From Ypsolopha sequella (Eukaryota; Arthropoda; Insecta; Lepidoptera; Ypsolophidae), in assembly GCA_934047225.1 (NCBI GenBank), contig CAKOHE010000006.1, positions 62,001-126,000 on the forward strand: a DNA stretch of 64,000 nt, written 5' to 3'. Positions 22,771-33,675 of the stretch are shown here, piece by piece. A program made the translations under genes and the position numbers. Each line of letters opens with the position of its first letter. Positions within the stretch are counted from its first letter, which is position 1. The notes beneath the pieces are model-generated. The model had not been told where the DNA came from. It worked only from the letters and a program-made list of their open reading frames with translations, and made no database searches.

Positions 22771-23085
22771 GAAAAACAAAACAATTATATGAAAGTTCAG
22801 TAAATAAAGTTAAAATAATAAAACATAATAATACAATGAAACAAACTAACTGTAGGATTGACTATAACCATTGAGGCTGTAATTTGGCTATTTGAAAAAT
22901 TTGTAAAAAAGATTTATCTATACATATTTAAAATTACCACGTAAATTCCTCTTAACATGTACCTTGATACGAAAAAAATATTGAAAATTCTTTAATAAAT
23001 ACTAAATTCTCGTATTTCTCTATCTAAATTGCTTTATTCCTTGTAAAAACAACTGCACGAAACCTTCTTCGCATTCCTTTAAAAA

Positions 23086-23215
23086 AAATGTTAATGGGTA
23101 AGAGAGCAACGTTGAGTAGAAAACTATGGTAGAAAACAACAACAAGGGTAAAATGTTAATGGGTAAGAGAGCAACGTTGAGTAGAAAACTATGGTAGAAA
23201 ACAACAACAAGGGTA
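23086..23215. repeat. Exact 65-bp tandem duplication
   Basis: The 65-base unit beginning aaatgttaatgggtaagaga is present twice head to tail (23086-23150, 23151-23215) without a visible mismatch. Confidence 0.9.
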
Positions 23216-23605
23216 AAATCCCAACGCTTTTATCAAAATCTTTTGTCTCGAAAAATCATTAAAAAGGGGCACAAAGAATCACAAAAATGCTATACAGACG
23301 ACGCGTAAGATATTTTATTTTCCATGAAAGAATCCGCTTTGTTTGTTTTCCATTCACCCGGTAATGATCGAGGGGTTTTTCTGCCTGAATAAAAAACAAG
23401 GTTAATTTTTTAAACATCACGATGTTGAATCCTTGAAAGGGTGTCAGAGGTGTTTCTAAGTATTTATTATCAAATGCAAGTCACAGTGTGCACTCGCACA
23501 CCTTCTGAACATGTCAACAAGACATCTTGTCAAAAAAAAATTAAAAACTTCTTTTTTAATTAAAATGTCTATTTTTGTCAGTAAGGTATCTTTGTCATAC
23601 CTAAA

Positions 23606-24000
23606 ATAGTAGTTTATGCTACAAGGGCGCAAAGGAATAAACTACGAGGACGATTTAAAACACGAGCGTAGCGAGTGTTTTAAACGTAACCGAGTAATTT
23701 ATTGCTTGTACGCCCGTGTATCATACTACATTTTTCAATGCATAGTGTGAGGAAATGAAAACAAATATAATCTTGTGAACTTTAAATTATAATTGGCTCA
23801 AAGGGACTGTATCCAGAGCCGTTAAACAGTGGAAGAAAAAGTATAACGTCTATGGTACACAGGAAAGGCTGCAAGTTAGCCAACCATTGTAAATAAATTA
23901 AAAAATAAATAAATAATAAAGCCCTAGGGCAAAATAATCGACTTTCTGTTCGGTTTTGATGCATAATAAGTGGGCCTTTACGAGCACTTGCATTGAAAAA
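23606..24000 (-). mobile_element. 395-bp MITE family, copy B
   Basis: Reverse orientation copy: starts AATAGTAGTTTATGCTA and ends GAGCACTTGCATTGAAAAA. It contains the same internal stem and the ccctagggc block as the other copies. Confidence 0.88.
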
Positions 24001-24089
24001 ATCGTTATATCTTTGTAAGTTAGCTTTTAACTCGTTACATCCATTATAAATTATATTCTTTTGATGTATCGTAGACTCCACAACCATCC

Positions 24090-24325
24090 ATTAGCCTAGT
24101 TCATCCACTGCTGGACATAAGCCTTTCCAGAATTGCCCATACTCACACACGCTGGGCAGGCGGGTTGGTGAGCGCGGTGCCGGAACCCTCGCACCAGTGA
24201 CGCCGCTGCCCGTCACTAGTCTGTTCCATATAAGGCCGCCATCCATCGGTCCCAGGCATGGTGGGCCTACTGGTTTTTTCCCGTGAGCTGTCCTCTTACT
24301 CTCCCTCCACTCCAGGACCAAGACA
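24090..24325 (-). mobile_element. SINE-like element sharing an RTE tail, copy 1
   Basis: On the minus strand it runs through ggtgggcc-type GC-rich sequence, ggcgtcactggtgcgaggg, ttccggcaccgcgctcacca, cccagcgtgtgtgagtatgg and ends in gcttatgtccagcagtggat. The element at 40735-41005 has the same order. The last block is also the end of the RTE ORF at 33170-33430. The ORF called in this GC-rich patch is not a gene. Confidence 0.7.
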
Positions 24326-25255
24326 AACCAAACATGGTTTCATGACACTGAACAATGTTAAAAAATTGTACTTGTAACTGAAAATAAATAAATAAATAAA
24401 TACACACACCTTCCACCGATATTTATTCACATTCAGTCCAGCGTGATGTTTGGTGAGCCCTTCTATCATCGTACTTCGGACGTAGGTATGGACCCCCGGC
24501 TCAAAGCGCTTTCCAAAACACGCAGACTGAACAAAAATGTACCCCTACGGAATTCCATCCCGCGATCTCCAGATTAGCAGTCGAGTACTCGTACCACTAG
24601 ACCACAGAGGCGTTCGGCTTTCTAAACAGACAATTTCTATTTAAAAAGATCAAGACAAGTTATATACAAAGGCTATTTCTATTTCTATCCAAGTTCTATT
24701 CTGCTTGTTTAAAGCTGAGTATATAAGGAAATATACAGTAGTTTAACTAGGCGGTGTCCTTTAAATCAATACCTACCACCGCTCTGAGACTAAACACGCA
24801 CTAGGGCTGCCAACTGACTGTTTACGTATTTGAAAATGTCAGTTCTGGGTCCAATAGAGTTGTATTTAAACAGCCATACAATGCAATTATTATATTATAT
24901 TATTTCGTGCCATAATTTAAGAAAATGCGCGGGAGCGGCTAAAAGTGTCAATGCGGCAACGTGCGTTGTAACTGCGGTGCGACCGCGACTGTTGTAAACT
25001 GATTTGAACCGAGTTTTGGGAGGGGTTAGTTTCAGCCCGTTTGTATGAAGATATAATACTATTTGTCTATATTTGTCTACTTCCTTATACTGTGCTAAAA
25101 GTGTCAGGCGCCGAACTGACTCTAACACTTATTTCTAATAAATTGCTCTAAATTTGATGACTTCAGAAATATTTCAGTTAAATTTCGAGAAACTGCACGT
25201 TTGTAAAAAAGTAAAACATTTAAACAAATGTAATCAGGTTTCAATTTCGCTCCAG

Positions 25256-25364
25256 GTAAATGCATCAGACAATCTACCATACACCACGCTGAGCTACGCC
25301 AACGGCCCAGGGCATAAAGTTAGTCAAGATAGCAGGAGATACAACATGGTGCAGGATGATCTGA
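25256..25364 (+). CDS. ALP: Alkaline phosphatase, last exon found in the window
   Basis: The acceptor is GCTCCAG|GTA at 25255/25256 and the donor is CTGA|GTAAAT at 25364/25365. The exon is phase 0 in and leaves one base. It encodes VNASDNLPYTTLSYANGPGH, then KVSQDSRRYNMVQDDL. PYTTLSYANGPG is a conserved family block before the final catalytic segment. The closing exon with the HGGEDV-type motif, whose histidine is a metal ligand, was searched for by eye up to 30935 and not found. Confidence 0.9.
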
Positions 25365-25624
25365 GTAAATTCACTTTCAAAGTCAAAATATTCATGCTTA
25401 TGTAACGCATTTTTAAAAAGCCATAAATGAAAGAAAGATATAAGGACATGAAACGGAACGTGGGGTGCATGCAATAGATAGTAAATTAATGCACGAATAG
25501 TTCACCTAAGCACAAAATAACCATTTAGTATCTATAAGTGTCTATTTTGTGACCTAAGTCACTAACAATATGCAAATGATTTCAACTGTTTTGTGAGCGT
25601 TCCTCTCATATCGTTCCTATCTGT

Positions 25625-25770
25625 CTGTTGTCTATTCGGTACATTTTTTTAAAATAAGGAGTGTAACCATAGACTTAGGATATAATCCGACATTTTTTAT
25701 ATAATCCGGATATAATCCGAAGTCTATGGTTACACTCCTTATTAAAAAAAATGTACCGAATAGACAACAG
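25625..25770. mobile_element. Near-perfect 146-bp palindrome (foldback MITE)
   Basis: It begins CTGTTGTCTATTCGGTACAT and ends ATGTACCGAATAGACAACAG. The inner pair agtgtaaccatagactt / aagtctatggttacact surrounds tandem ggatataatccga copies. No coding content. Confidence 0.85.
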
Positions 25771-28700
25771 ACAAATAGGTACGTGTCAAAAAAGGACAAA
25801 GCTTTGCGCCTGGTCCAGTTTTGGATAACATAAGAGCTGAAAACTTAAAATAAAGAGAAAAATAAAAAAGTATGTTTGATTCTGTTGTACCTATATTTTT
25901 GTCATGGCTTTGTTTCTGAAAAGAACTTTCCGAAATAAAGGTTAATCGGTCCATAAGTTTATTTTTAAGAATAACATCTTTCATATTGGCAAGAAAATCT
26001 CACGATAAAATCAGTGATTTTTTGCTACAATTTTGTTTCTACAATCTTCCGTGACCGCAATTAAAGCTTCCAAGTAATTCAAATTATAGGATATCATATA
26101 GGATCAAAGTATGATTATTGCAGAGATTCTCTTTCCCAAAACGATACACCCCAATTTCCCTGAAAAGTTATTTTCAGAAATATCGCCTTATTTAAGGCCC
26201 TTAATATCGCCAAATGGGTACTTTCTAAAGCCTACTCCCCTTTTATGGCCAAACCAAAAATATTGAAAAAATGTATTATGGGTTATCAACTCTAGGACAA
26301 CATATGCAACATTTTTCTTTTTCGTACCACCAAAATTTCTATATGATAAACTGTTTCAACTGAATGGTGTTTTTTGGCTTGAATTTCCTACTGCTCCTAA
26401 GCGGCTTAGGTGATTTAATTCATTTATGCTTTGATAAATAGATAAACTTGATAGCTATAAATATAACATAGAATTATTCAATCAAACAATGACGCCCATG
26501 TAAAAAGTATTTTTTTCTCCTATTTTGCCCTTTCAAGGACGCAGCGAGCGTCGTAACAGCCACCACGCATTGTGCACTGATTTGAACGTTATTTCAATGT
26601 CGTTTCCGTCGATATTCATACAGACAAACATCGAGCTGCTAATTTGGCGACGGTAATCGCCTTAAATTGTGTATACTGGGTGTTAAGACGAAGTTGCGGA
26701 AGTCGAAAACTGGCGATAGTACTTGTCCATACGAAAAACTTTTACTATGGAACCACTTTTACCATAGTATAGGCACACCTCAAATCAAATTGCGAAGAAA
26801 GATCTGCTTCCATGGAAAAGTTATATATGTCTAATGAAAGCTGAGACCACAGAACTAGGCTGAGACTAACTTTGACTGATACGGGTATGGAAAAATTATA
26901 AAAAATATTTATTTCCCATACTAGTGTCAGGTTCTCGATGTCTCAATTTTTTTTTTCAAGAAATGTTGTCCGTATGGTCGATTCCTATGGCCAGTTTCCG
27001 GCCTCCGCAACATCTTGTATATTATATAACTTTAAACTCTCGCGTTTTGTACACATTATAATATTTATAATCGGGTCTACCGCGATCAATTTTTACCCTT
27101 TTACGAAAAGGGGACACCCTTCGAAAGGAAAATACTTCGGTCGTCACTCGAATATATCGAATAGGAATTGAATTTTAGGAAAATTTTCTGTGCACGTTTG
27201 TTCGTGAAAGTTTGCTTGTGTGCGCGTTTTGTGTTTGTGCTACGGCTTGCTATTAGTGTAACATATTAATTTGTCGCAAGTGTGTACGTGAGTGAGTAAT
27301 TGTGCGCTGTGGGTGTTTACCTGCACTGCCGCGGAAAATGGCAGAATTAATTCAGTACTAAAAGATGTGCTTTGGCACGTCCCGTGTTAAATAGTCTAAG
27401 TTTACCACATGCGAAATGTTTTTTTAAATAAATGTTTACTAATAATGCCTCCGTTCCGGAGCCCTGGCGCGAAACTGCGCGTGCAAAAAGATCAGCGAGG
27501 AAGGAGGTGACGCGGGAGACAGCTGGCGCGAGGGTCGTCCAGTCAGGGTTGTGAGATCAGTACGCGCCTAAAGAGGGTATTAGGTATACAGATACATAAA
27601 CAAACATACAAAACTTCTGTCAATTGCTTATATAACACAAGAACCATATTTGTGCGCATGAAAGGAACCTAATTATTCATTAAAGGAACACTTGGGTGGT
27701 AACGCTGATTTTTTGAACGGGTTTCGTCGTGTAGCGACACTCCAAGCGTCATTAGACATTTTTACCTTAAATTTAGTACAAATCTAACGTTAAAATGTCT
27801 AATGATGTTTGGAGCCTAATGCGAACCCTGTTCGGAGTTGATGTTGAAAAAGTCGACACTATATAGTGTAGCAACACTGCCATATTTGGACGGTTGGTGT
27901 TTCGCCGCGAGTTGATTTTTGAACGTATTGGTGTTCCAACCCAGGTAGTAAATACACCCAACCGAGTGTTAGTTTATGAACGGTGGCGTAAACTGAGATA
28001 TACCACGATCCAACTGCTGAAACCAAGTAAGTGAGCTCTCCCTGGCCGAGTAAGTTAAAAGTCCGAACCCGCAGGGCGAGGACTTTTATATACGTTTTAT
28101 AGACATTAGGAGACTAAACACAGCTCTACATCGGATACCATAAACAAGGTAAACTTCTCGTAATTCTGTGTATAGAATCCATATCCAGTTTGTATAGAAT
28201 CTGTACCATAGACTATGGACTCCGTATAAACCAATGAACTTCTACCGGAAACGGATAGAGTAAAACACTCGCTCGATAATTGTGTTGATTGATTTGCGTT
28301 TTTGATCGGTTTATTTTTATATCGTGTATTATTTAAAGAAAAAAACCATTGAATTCTTATGTTCGAAAATATAGTGTCTTTACATCTTGTGTTTTATCGC
28401 TAGTGAGGTGAAAAGTTGTATGTGTCACACGAGAGCAAATTTATTTTGTTTCTTGTGCCTTTGAATCCCTCACCACGCTCAGGATTCTAACATAAAACTC
28501 GCTACGCTCGTGATTCAATTATAGAATCCTTCGCTTACTCGGGATTCAAACTCGGCATACGCAACAAAAAAAAAAATTTGCTCTCTTGTTGCACAGATAA
28601 CTATTTCACATGTTTTTTTTTCTCAAACTTGGGCGTTAGTGTAGGCTGCATTCAGTTTGATCGTCGGACGCCCGCCTTGCACTGACAGCACGCACGGATA

Positions 28701-29048
28701 GCATATAATTAAATTTTAAGTGTTTAATGATTTTAAATATATAAAATCTAGAAAATTAATCTATTTTCGTTTTTATTATTACAATTATAAAATAAAGCAA
28801 ACATCTCTACATTCTGAACACGAAATTGCAATCCATTTTATTTTTCTTTTGGTTGCTTAGTGACCTTATGATCGCCAAACTCCTTCGTCTCCTAAAAACG
28901 TACACACGGATAGTTTTAAAAAATAAACATATGCTATGTAATGGATTTTCATACGAATTTTTTACTAAACACTTACTTGAAATAGCTCCCCAGGATGAAG
29001 TACTTACTGAGTTGTCTTTACGGTATGAAATGGTAACATTACAATATA
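25771..29048. other. Gene-free stretch between ALP and UHRF1-like exons
   Basis: No exon was recognised. It holds a Penelope arm remnant (27020-27150), a small hairpin at 27755-27825 (gtcattagacattttt against aaaatgtctaatgatg) and a patch of short gattc/gctacgctcg repeats at 28480-28560 that resembles 38880-38960. 27170-27560 is GC-richer and might be a LINE 5' UTR, but nothing supports a gene call. Confidence 0.4.
27020..27150 (+). repeat. Penelope-like element arm remnant
   Basis: ctctcgcgttttgtacacat, then ttataatcgggtctaccgcg and ttttacgaaaaggg match 7979-8055. aggaaaatacttcggtcgtc matches about 8482-8501. The sequence in between is deleted. Confidence 0.75.
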
Positions 29049-29441
29049 TTTTTCAATGCATGTGCTCGTAAAGGCTCACTTTTTATGCATCAAAACCGAA
29101 CAAAAAGTCGATTATTTTGCCCTAGGGCTTTATTATTATTTTTTTTTTAATTTGTTTGCAATGATTGGCTAACCTGCAGCCTTTCCTGTGTACCATAGAT
29201 GTTATACTTTTTTTCCACTGTTTAACGGCTCTGGATACAGTCCTTTTGAGCCAATTATAATTTAAAGTTCACAAGATTATATTTGTTTTCATTTCCTCGC
29301 ACTATGCATTGAAAAACGTAGTATGATACACGGGCGTAAAAGCAATAAATTACTCGGTTACGTTTAAAACACTCGCTACGCTCGTGTTTTAAATCGTCCT
29401 CGTAATTTATTCCTTTTCGCCCTAGTAGCATAAACTACTAT
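29049..29441 (+). mobile_element. 395-bp MITE family, copy C
   Basis: Full-length copy from TTTTTCAATGCATGTGCTCG to TAGCATAAACTACTA, same orientation as copy A. Confidence 0.88.
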
Positions 29442-30290
29442 TCTAGAAAGGTTATGTTACGCTTCAACTAGCGGTAACGAAACGATGCCGCTAAGCGACT
29501 TGTTGTATTCTGGCATGACGTCATCAGAAGCTGTACCGGGAGAGTGATGGTTACAAAATAGTGTCAGTGATTCGTCCGTTACCGACTCCCTTAGATATTG
29601 CAGAAGTTTCTGAACAGATTGGTTAAAGGTGCATATAAGGTCAGATGGAGCACCTCAATTTGCATCAATCAGAACTGAACTGTATGACGTTTCCTTTCGT
29701 TAGCCGTCGCTATTACGACCACCAAGTAACACGCGCTCACGAAAAACTGCGTTTTTATTAAATAACTCGGCTTCAGGATTAAATTATTTTATAGCACACT
29801 GTGCGTAAAATGACCGTAAAGTCGGCATTTTCCGCACTTGTGCTGTAAAAAATTATACGACACTCGTGCGAGAAACTTTTTCTCGACTCGTGTGATTGCA
29901 GCACTCGCCTTCGGCTCGTGCCGCAAACTCACACTCGTCAGAAAACGTTTCATCGCTCTCGTATCGTAATATACTAATAATATTCCAAAATGTTTAGACG
30001 GGGTTATTGGTCAATTATTTCTAATACAAATTTCAAGGCTGTATAATTTAAGGAAGGCCTTCCTCTACACTCTAAAACATTAAAGAGGTAACTTCGTAAT
30101 TTTTTTTATATCAAGTGAACTTGAAAGCCTTTGCGTTTTTTCAAAAAAAATTTAGGTCAGCCCTATAATCTATATTTATTTTTATTAAACCGATTGACCA
30201 AGTTACACAATGTGAAATGGTTCTGCCTTCACTCTCCCACTCTTTGGGTAAGCGTGATACATACTTTTTAAAATGTTGTTACTATTTATA
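29442..30290. other. Non-coding stretch with degraded repeats
   Basis: 29500-29550 resembles 6530-6585 (gacgtcat..agaagc..gccgggagagtg). 29820-29970 is rich in short inverted words (gactcgtg, cactcgcc, ggctcgtg). No gene seen. Confidence 0.4.
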
Positions 30291-30833
30291 CAGTGTGGAA
30301 AAAGACCGTGGTTGCAGAGAAAGTACCCTAAATATTGGCGATAGCAAATTAAAATAGTAGTTTATGCTACTAGGGCGAAAAGGAATAAATTACGAGGACG
30401 ATTTAAAACACGAGCGTAGCGAGTGTTTTAAACGTAACCGAGTAATTTATTGCTTTTACGCCCGTGTATCATACTACGTTTTTCAATGCATAGTGTGAGG
30501 AAATAAAACAAATATAATTTTGTGAACTTTAAATTGTAATTGGCTCAAAAGGACTGTATCCAGAGCCGTTAAACAGTGAAAAAAAAAGGATGACATTTAT
30601 GGTACACAGGAAAGGCTGCAGGTTAGCCAACCATTGTAAATAAATAAAAAAAAAAAAATATTAAAGCCCTAGGGCAAAATAATCGACTTTCTGTTCGGTT
30701 TTGATGCATAAAAAGTGGGCCTTTACGAGCACATGCATTGAAAAAAAAATAAAAAATAGTGTCATTTCAGTAAAATTTGCTATCACGAATATGTAGGGTA
30801 CTTTCCCCCAATCATGACCTTTTCTCCACCCTG
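30291..30833. mobile_element. TA-flanked MITE carrying a nested MITE
   Basis: The outer ends are CAGTGTGGAAAAAGACC at 30291 and the inverted GACCTTTTCTCCACCCTG ending at 30833, both flanked by TA. The arms extend inward to gatagcaaatt / aatttgctatc. Copy D of the 395-bp MITE (30354-30748) sits between the arms, so the outer element is about 148 bp without it. Confidence 0.78.
30354..30748 (-). mobile_element. 395-bp MITE family, copy D (nested)
   Basis: Reverse-orientation full-length copy inside the TA-flanked MITE at 30291-30833. Confidence 0.87.
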
Positions 30834-30935
30834 TATGTAAAAAGACTAATCCGACTAGTGTAATATTTTATAGAAACCCGCATTGGTAAACATTTTATTT
30901 AGGTAGCATTTTGTAGTTGATGTGTTTTGTATCAG

Positions 30936-31072
30936 GTACGACGGCATCTACAAGATGGTCAAGTACTACCCTGAGAAAGGAAAGTCTGGATTCCGTGTGT
31001 GGAAGTATCTTGCGCAGAGACGACCCATCGCCGGCCCCTTGGGAACCTGGCGCGAAGGAGTACTCTATTGTT
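30936..31072 (+). pseudogene. UHRF1: UHRF1-like SRA exon, frameshifted
   Basis: The acceptor is TATCAG|GTAC at 30935/30936 and the donor is TTGTT|GTAAGT at 31072/31073. The first frame encodes [20 protein letters not shown] followed by VWKYL, the second half of the SRA (YDG) domain that reads hemimethylated CpG in UHRF1 proteins. From about 31010 the family sequence continues in another frame as [20 protein letters not shown], which then fits in phase 0 to the next exon. No single frame covers the exon, so there is a frameshift near 31008-31014. The first half of SRA and all upstream domains (UBL, TTD, PHD) are not found upstream. This looks like a truncated, decaying copy, though one sequencing error could explain the frameshift alone. 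Confidence 0.85.
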
Positions 31073-31100
31073 GTAAGTTGCCTTCTTTTTGGTCGAAAAA

Positions 31101-31160
31101 CTACATGGATCTAAATATTTTAGCTTTCGTATTAAAGCTACAATAATTAGATCCATGTAG
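31101..31160. repeat. Hairpin at the head of the minisatellite
   Basis: Perfect 14-base inverted pair CTACATGGATCTAA (31101-31114) and TTAGATCCATGTAG (31147-31160). An inner inverted pair tagcttt / aaagcta lies at 31121-31140. The inner part contains the attaaagct word of the adjacent array. Confidence 0.85.
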
Positions 31161-31800
31161 CTGTAGTATTAAAGCTGTAGCTGTAGTATTAAAGCTGTAG
31201 CTGTAGTATTAAAGCTGTAGCTGTAGTATTAAAGCTGTAGCTGTAGTATTGAAGCTGTAGCTGTAGTATTAAAGCTGTAGCTGTAGTATTAAAGCTGTAG
31301 CTGTAGTATTAAAGCTGTAGCTGTAGTATTAAAGCTGTAGCTGTAGTATTGAAGCTGTAGCTGTAGTATTAAAGCTGTAGCTGTAGTATTAAAGCTGTAG
31401 CTGTAGTATTAAAGCTGTAGCTGTCGTATTAAAGCTGTAGCTGTAGTATTAAAGCTGTAGCTGTTGTATTAAAGCTGTAGCTGTAGTATTAAAGCTGTAG
31501 CTGTAGTATTAAAGCTGTAGCTGTCGTATTAAAGCTGTAGCTGTAGTATTAAAGCTGTAGCTGTAGTATTAAAGCTGTAGCTGTAGTATTAAAGCTGTAG
31601 CTGTAGTATTAAAGCTGTAGCTGTCGTATTAAAGCTGTAGCTGTCGTATTAAAGCTGTAGCTGTAGTATTAAAGCTGTAGCTGTAGTATTAAAGCTGTAG
31701 CTGTAGTATTAAAGCTGTAGCTGTAGTATTAAAGCTGTAGCTGTCGTATTAAAGCTGTAGCTGTAGTATTAAAGCTGTAGCTGTAGTATTCAAGTTGTAG
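31161..31800. repeat. 20-bp minisatellite, about 32 copies
   Basis: The unit ctgtagtattaaagctgtag repeats without length change. Single-base variants are scattered: position 5 is C in the units at 31421, 31521, 31621, 31641 and 31741, and T at 31461. Position 11 is G at 31251 and 31351. The last unit is diverged (caagttgtag). It lies in the intron between the SRA and linker exons of the UHRF1-like gene. A 20-bp period is not a multiple of three, and no ORF spans it. Confidence 0.97.
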
Positions 31801-31806
31801 TATTAA

Positions 31807-32240
31807 AGCAAAATAATTATACCTTTCATTGCCTTTACAATTTCTTTCATACTTATCACGCTTTCTTCGTCGTTGTCTATTTCGCTGCTATCTTGAGCAG
31901 TCATCTCTAATTCCTCGCATTCAAACATACTTTCAAATAGTTCTTTCAGCGTTCCAGTACTATTCTTCATCTTTATCTCTCATAACACTTAGTCTAGATG
32001 TCTCTGATTTTCTGCGGGCTTGTCTAACCAACTTCCAAAACATCTTAATGTTGGCCCTAAAATGGCCAGAGAACCTCCTGTCACACTTTTCTTTCTCTTC
32101 TTCCTTCTTTCTCACAACAATTTCTTTTACTTTCTTGTTTAATACTTCGTACCGTTCCTTTGCTCTTTCAATAACCTCATTCAGAATAATCGGCCCTTCT
32201 ACTCTCCTATTAGCTTTACGAATATGCTTATAACTTTAAC
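31807..32240 (-). mobile_element. Non-LTR retrotransposon fragment (region between endonuclease and RT)
   Basis: The minus strand reads GPIILNEVIERAKERYEVLN, then KKVKEIVVRKKEEEKEKCD, NIKMFWKLVRQARR and RLSVMRDKDEE. After a frameshift near 31970 it continues STGTLKELFESMFECEE. The basic linker with FWKLVRQ and RDKDG-like words is typical of the segment before the RT fingers in RTE/R1-type LINEs. The plus-strand ORF over the same bases is a shadow. The fragment directly abuts the minisatellite. Confidence 0.7.
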
Positions 32241-32470
32241 CTACTGGAGAGATTTTGATGCGGTTTTCAGTGTTACCTTACATCTTTTAGAAAGAGACAA
32301 TAGCGTTTTTCATTGCGCTGTGATCAAAGAAATAAGAATACTATTATTTAAGTGTAACAAGTAGTTAAATAAGCCGGAAAGCAGAAAACCTACTTCGCGG
32401 GTAGAGCTATAGATTTTATTTATCAAAAACTCTGAGACGCAAGGTCTTAAAACTAATATTCTTGTCACAG

Positions 32471-32696
32471 TATCCCGACGGCTATCTCGAAGTGGAAGCG
32501 GAAAAGAAAGCCCTGAAAGAAAAAGGCATCAAAAGTAAGGCGGAAGCAAAGAGCGCCAAGAAGAAGCGGTCTCTTAGAGAAAGCAACCATACTTCAGACT
32601 CTGACAATGACAAGGGTGAAACTTCACCACCTCAGAAAAAAAGGAAGACCAAAGCTGTGGCCGAGCAGACGCCAGGTACCAAGAAGACGAGGAAAG
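32471..32696 (+). CDS. UHRF1: UHRF1-like exon: end of SRA and basic linker
   Basis: The acceptor is GTCACAG|TAT at 32470/32471 and the donor is GAAAG|GTAAGT at 32696/32697. The exon is phase 0 in and leaves one base. It encodes YPDGYLEVEAEKKALKEKGI, then a Lys/Ser-rich segment (KSAKKKRSLRESN, SPPQKKRKTKAVAEQ). YPDGYLE is the conserved end of the SRA region in UHRF proteins, and a poorly conserved basic linker follows it in the family. This exon has no defect, but both neighbours do, so the gene as a whole is probably not functional as read. Confidence 0.85.
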
Positions 32697-33169
32697 GTAA
32701 GTGCCTCGAAAAAATTAATTTCTGCCAACAAATGTGGTTGCTATGAGCAATCGTAAACATAAATATGACATACACCGTGTAATGATGACCTGCTCAGAAA
32801 ATGAAACCACGTATAAGGGATGTTATGAGGGTTCTTTGTACTAAATTTCATTTCGACATTCCTATTAATACATCTACAAATTAATAATTAATTTAGTTTC
32901 GCTCACAAGTGCAACGTACTAACCACGTTTTTTTAACAGGCTTAAAAAATGCGATGTTGCCGCTTCGTGCAGGTTACCGACATGTAGTAATACTGGAAGG
33001 GAAGGTGCACACTTGGAACACGATTTATTTTGTTCGAGAAAACAAATTTCTATAAACAGAAATATTTTCTCGAAATTGTTTTTTTTATGGCTTTGTAGAG
33101 GTATTCCCTACATGTGGTTTCATTTTCTGAGCAGGTCATCATTACACCCAGTATATGAAGTCATCGACA

Positions 33170-33430
33170 TAGCCTCAAGCTGAAATGGCAGTAGGCTGGC
33201 CACATTAGCCGAAGAACCGACAACCGATGGGGGAGAAAGGTTCTCGAGTGGAGACCACGAACCGGCAGACGCAGTGTAGGACGCCCGCCAGCTCGCTGGA
33301 CTGACGAACTAAAAAAGATTGCAGGTAGTGGCTGGATGAGGATGGCCGAGGATAGAAGAATGTGGTGTACCCTTGGAGAGGCCTATGTCCAGCAGTGGGC
33401 CGATATTGGCTGATGGATTGGATTGGATAT
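33170..33430 (+). mobile_element. RTE-type LINE 3' end
   Basis: The frame RSVGRPPARWTDELKKIAGS, then GWMRMAEDRRMWCTLGEAYV and QQWADIG ends at the TGA at about 33412-33414. This C-terminal block is characteristic of insect RTE-like LINEs. Upstream, a frameshifted WQ-AGWPH region is still recognisable (gtaggctggccacat). A ttgga-type simple tail follows. The copy is 5'-truncated. Confidence 0.8.
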
Positions 33431-33675
33431 GATTCTGAACTGTCTTTAACTAAAGACTTCCGGAAATAGGCCGGGCCCTATCCACTCAAAAAGCAACATG
33501 CCAGCCGCGTTCATAAATTAGGGGTCGCGATACGGGTTCTAACGCCATCTCTGTTGCACGCGTTGAAAATTGTCTACGTTATCCTGCTGTCAGTGTTAGA
33601 ACCTGAAGAAAGTGTTAATTTTTGAACGGTTATCTAGAGTATTGCTAAGAGGTAGGTACATCAATTACTCAAATA

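Noticed and set aside
24091..24321. 76-codon ORF in a GC-rich patch
   Set aside because: The patch is a SINE-like repeat also found at 40735-41005.
27170..27560. Possible ALP or UHRF1 exon in a GC-richer patch
   Set aside because: No frame shows an ALP C-terminal or SRA N-terminal motif, and no usable splice-site pair bounds an open frame.
31161..31800. CRISPR-like array
   Set aside because: The 20-bp units are contiguous with no spacers, in a eukaryotic intron, so it is a minisatellite.
31829..32233. 134-codon plus-strand ORF rich in Ser/Phe/Leu
   Set aside because: It is the shadow of a LINE coding segment on the minus strand, whose peptide has the expected linker composition.
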